From DASSWG01 sp035705295 (GTDB taxonomy: Bacteria > Bacteroidota > Bacteroidia > Flavobacteriales > Flavobacteriaceae): 13,303 nt of DNA. The stretch is from assembly GCA_035705295.1 (NCBI GenBank), contig DASSWG010000003.1, forward strand, positions 1 to 13,303, read 5' to 3'. Under the pieces are notes generated by a model. That model did no database searches, was not told the origin of the DNA, and saw only the letters and a program-made list of their open reading frames with translations. The stretch's first letter is position 1. Each line of letters begins with the position of its first letter. Positions 11,865 to 13,303 of the stretch are shown one piece after another. The translations under genes and the position numbers were made by a program.

Positions 11865-12032
11865 GTAACTAATCAGTTTCCGTTAATATGAAAAGGTTTC
11901 AAGCCTTTTTTGCCCCTTCCCTAAAGCCCGCCTGCCGGACGGGCAGGGGTGAAAGGCTTGAAATGCGCTTGATTTCCGCCTCGGCGGATTAGGGCAAAAT
12001 AAGTGCATTTCAAGACGATACTGATTAGTTAC
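11865..12032. mobile_element. MITE/REP-like element 2 with the same 13-bp terminal inverted repeats
   Basis: GTAACTAATCAGT (11865-11877) and its exact reverse complement (12020-12032) bound a 168-bp segment with no coding capacity. The ends are identical to those of the 7639-7850 element, but the interior is different: it is densely palindromic and includes a GGACGGGCAGG-type repeat. Flanks AATAAAC (11858-11864) and AAAAAAC (12033-12039) are near-identical direct repeats. It occupies half of the 336-bp ohr-meaB gap and ends 14 bp before the meaB start codon. The remainder, 11711-11864, holds only AT-rich DNA and one possible promoter element. Confidence 0.5.
11897..12014. repeat. Dense set of overlapping inverted repeats inside element 2
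   Basis: Perfect inverted pairs seen: TTTCAAGCCTTT (11897-11908) with AAAGGCTTGAAA (11952-11963); CCTGCC (11931-11936) with GGCAGG (11942-11947); TCCGCC (11975-11980) with GGCGGA (11983-11988). CTTGAAATGCGCTT (11957-11970) pairs with AAGTGCATTTCAAG (12001-12014) with one mismatch, and TTTTGCCC near 11908-11915 pairs with GGGCAAAA at 11991-11998. Several of these are mutually exclusive, so alternative folds exist. Confidence 0.65.
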
Positions 12033-12046
12033 AAAAAACTTGAAAT

Positions 12047-13096
12047 TTGGGGAATGATAAGAAAAATAGCGGTTCAAAAAACCTAAGCCTTTCCGCGGCG
12101 GAAAAAATCAAAAGCTTTCGGAACCGGGGAATTTCGGGAAAAAGCTTGGGCGAAAAAATCATTAAAGGCAACAAAACCGCATTGAGCCAAGGGATCACTT
12201 TGGTGGAAAGCAACCAGCCCAAACACAAAAAAAACGTGGATGAATTGATTGCGGCTTGCCTCCCCCACTCCAACAAATCTGTTCGCATCGGAATCACAGG
12301 AGTTCCCGGCGTGGGAAAAAGCACCTTCATCGAAACCTTCGGCAACCACCTTATCGATTTGGGAAAAAAAGTGGCCGTTTTGGCGGTGGACCCGACGAGT
12401 TCTCTTTCAAAAGGGAGCATTTTGGGCGATAAAACCCGAATGGAAGAATTGGTGAAAAAAGAAAATGCGTTCATCCGGCCTTCCCCTTCGGGCGACTCCC
12501 TGGGCGGGGTTTCCCGAAAGACCCGCGAAAGCATTATACTTTGCGAAGCGGCGGGTTTTGAGGTGATTTTGATCGAAACCGTTGGCGTGGGGCAAAGTGA
12601 AACCGCCGTTCACAGCATGACCGACTTTTTTCTGCTGCTGAAACTGGCCGGTGCCGGCGACGAACTGCAAGGGATCAAACGCGGGATTATGGAAATGGCC
12701 GACGCTATCGTGATCAACAAAGCAGATGGTGAAAACCAAAAAGCCGCCAAACATGCCAAAACCGAATTTCGAAGGGCCTTGCATTTATACCCCCCAAAAA
12801 AAAGCGGTTGGCACCCAAAAGTCAGTTTATGCAGTGCTTTGCACAATACCGGAATTACCGAAATATGGGAAATGATCGAAACTTTTCAAAACGAAACCAA
12901 AGCAAACGGTTTTTTCGAAACCCATCGAAACGAGCAGAACAAATTTTGGTTGTTGCAAACCATCGACGAACAATTGAAACAAAATTTCTACCAAAACCCA
13001 GCCATTAAAAAAGAATTAAAAGAACAACTAAAAGCGGTTGAAAACAGGGAAACCACTCCTTTTCTAGCTGCAAAATATTTGTTGGAGATGAAGTAG
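12047..13096 (+). CDS. meaB: MeaB/ArgK-type G3E GTPase, methylmalonyl-CoA mutase chaperone
   Basis: MeaB uses GTP to protect methylmalonyl-CoA mutase and to gate loading and removal of its adenosylcobalamin cofactor. The 349-aa product has Walker A GVPGVGKST (85-93), VDPTSSLSKGSILGDKTRM (114-132), RPSPSGDSLGGVSRKT (144-159), the ETVGVGQSE switch motif (177-185) and guanine-specificity NKAD (224-227). An N-terminal helical arm and a C-terminal helical dimerisation arm bring it to the usual family length. The start is problematic: TTG at 12047 is the only start codon between the in-frame stop at 12041 and the GTPase domain, apart from internal TTGs. An ATG at 12054 with a purine-rich GGGGA just upstream is in another frame. 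An inverted-repeat element ends 14 bp upstream, so the 5' end may have been reshaped. No mutase subunit gene is present in the window. Confidence 0.92.
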   Translation: MGNDKKNSGSKNLSLSAAEKIKSFRNRGISGKSLGEKIIKGNKTALSQGITLVESNQPKHKKNVDELIAACLPHSNKSVRIGITGVPGVGKSTFIETFGNHLIDLGKKVAVLAVDPTSSLSKGSILGDKTRMEELVKKENAFIRPSPSGDSLGGVSRKTRESIILCEAAGFEVILIETVGVGQSETAVHSMTDFFLLLKLAGAGDELQGIKRGIMEMADAIVINKADGENQKAAKHAKTEFRRALHLYPPKKSGWHPKVSLCSALHNTGITEIWEMIETFQNETKANGFFETHRNEQNKFWLLQTIDEQLKQNFYQNPAIKKELKEQLKAVENRETTPFLAAKYLLEMK

Positions 13097-13131
13097 AAAT
13101 ATGAAAATGAACTACTTATTATGAAAAAAGC

Positions 13132-13139
13132 TATTTTTG
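13132..13139 (+). promoter_or_regulatory. Probable -7 promoter element of the 13158 gene
   Basis: TATTTTTG matches TAnnTTTG exactly, 18 bp before the ATG at 13158 and after the meaB stop. The -33 region is not convincing. A start site near 13146 would give a very short leader. Confidence 0.45.
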
Positions 13140-13157
13140 TTTTAAAATAACCCCATT

Positions 13158-13303
13158 ATGAAACATTTGTACTTTACCTTCTTTTTGACCGCAATACTGA
13201 CACAAACGGCACTTTCTCAAATTGGCCCGTTGGAAATTATTGACAACGGCTCGCAATCCATCGGGATATCAAAAATTATTTCCGCTGATTTGGATCAAAA
13301 TGG
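13158..13303 (+). CDS. Secreted protein, N-terminal fragment (possible FG-GAP/VCBS repeat protein), 3' end outside window
   Basis: Only the first 48 codons are present. They start at the ATG at 13158 with a signal peptide (Lys-His after Met, hydrophobic 4-14, cleavage likely after ALS20 before Gln21). The mature part reads IGPLEIIDNGSQSIGISKIISADLDQNG, and the closing ADLDQNG is the start of the Asp-x-Asp-x-Asn-Gly calcium-binding loop typical of FG-GAP/VCBS beta-propeller repeats. In Bacteroidetes such proteins are usually large, secreted and often carry a type IX secretion C-terminal domain, but nothing downstream can be seen. The family call depends on one motif. Confidence 0.55.
   Translation, partial: MKHLYFTFFLTAILTQTALSQIGPLEIIDNGSQSIGISKIISADLDQN

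Noticed and set aside
12025..12534. Open frame antisense to meaB starting near 12534
   Set aside because: It is the mirror of the MeaB coding frame, with no recognisable motif, and runs into the inverted-repeat element.
13121..13150. Nine-codon ORF MKKAIFVLK before the secreted protein gene, as a leader peptide or decayed signal peptide
   Set aside because: It overlaps the predicted -7 box at 13132-13139, so it would not be transcribed from that promoter, and nine codons give no coding evidence.

Overview
The window looks like a chromosomal segment of a member of the Bacteroidetes, most likely Flavobacteriaceae. Reasons seen in the sequence: several intergenic regions carry the TAnnTTTG type -7 promoter element used in this phylum, Shine-Dalgarno motifs are weak or absent, and the gene block HtrA protease - long-form GAPDH - coiled-coil membrane protein - trmD is, from general knowledge, flavobacterial in style. 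Most genes are housekeeping; no phage, CRISPR, restriction or complete transposon genes are visible.

Layout. 1-480 is the C-terminal PDZ part of an HtrA/Deg protease, closed by a terminator. 629-2077 is an N-terminally extended GAPDH with its own promoter and terminator. 2266-3569 holds a signal-peptide/coiled-coil/TM protein followed by trmD. 3659-4189 is an AT-richer DinB-like gene preceded by an imperfect hairpin repeat, probably an accessory insertion. 4312-7599 (minus strand) holds rimO and a fused phosphoserine phosphatase / phosphoglycerate dehydrogenase. 7932-10543 (minus strand) is a tight three-gene operon: ECF sigma factor, single-TM probable anti-sigma factor, and a secreted DUF4097-like protein interrupted by hendecad coiled-coil repeats. 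10667-11230 is a membrane-anchored DUF2911 protein, convergent with an Ohr-type peroxide reductase (11288-11710, minus). 12047-13096 is meaB, the GTPase chaperone of methylmalonyl-CoA mutase. The window ends in the first 48 codons of a secreted protein that may have FG-GAP repeats.

The most unusual non-coding structure is a pair of small elements (7639-7850 and 11865-12032), each bounded by the same perfect 13-bp terminal inverted repeat GTAACTAATCAGT but filled with different palindromic repeat cargo. Both have the same end, ACTGATTAGTTAC followed by an A-run, pointing into the 5' region of a gene (serA and meaB). They look like non-autonomous MITE- or REP-composite elements that abut or replace promoter sequence. 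In meaB the element ends 14 bp before the only usable start, a TTG, which suggests the 5' end of that gene was remodelled.

How the genes work together: the sigma/anti-sigma/DUF4097 operon is the only clear self-contained regulatory module (probable envelope response). trmD and rimO modify tRNA and ribosomal protein S12. GAPDH and SerAB connect lower glycolysis to serine synthesis, although nothing in the sequence shows they are co-regulated.
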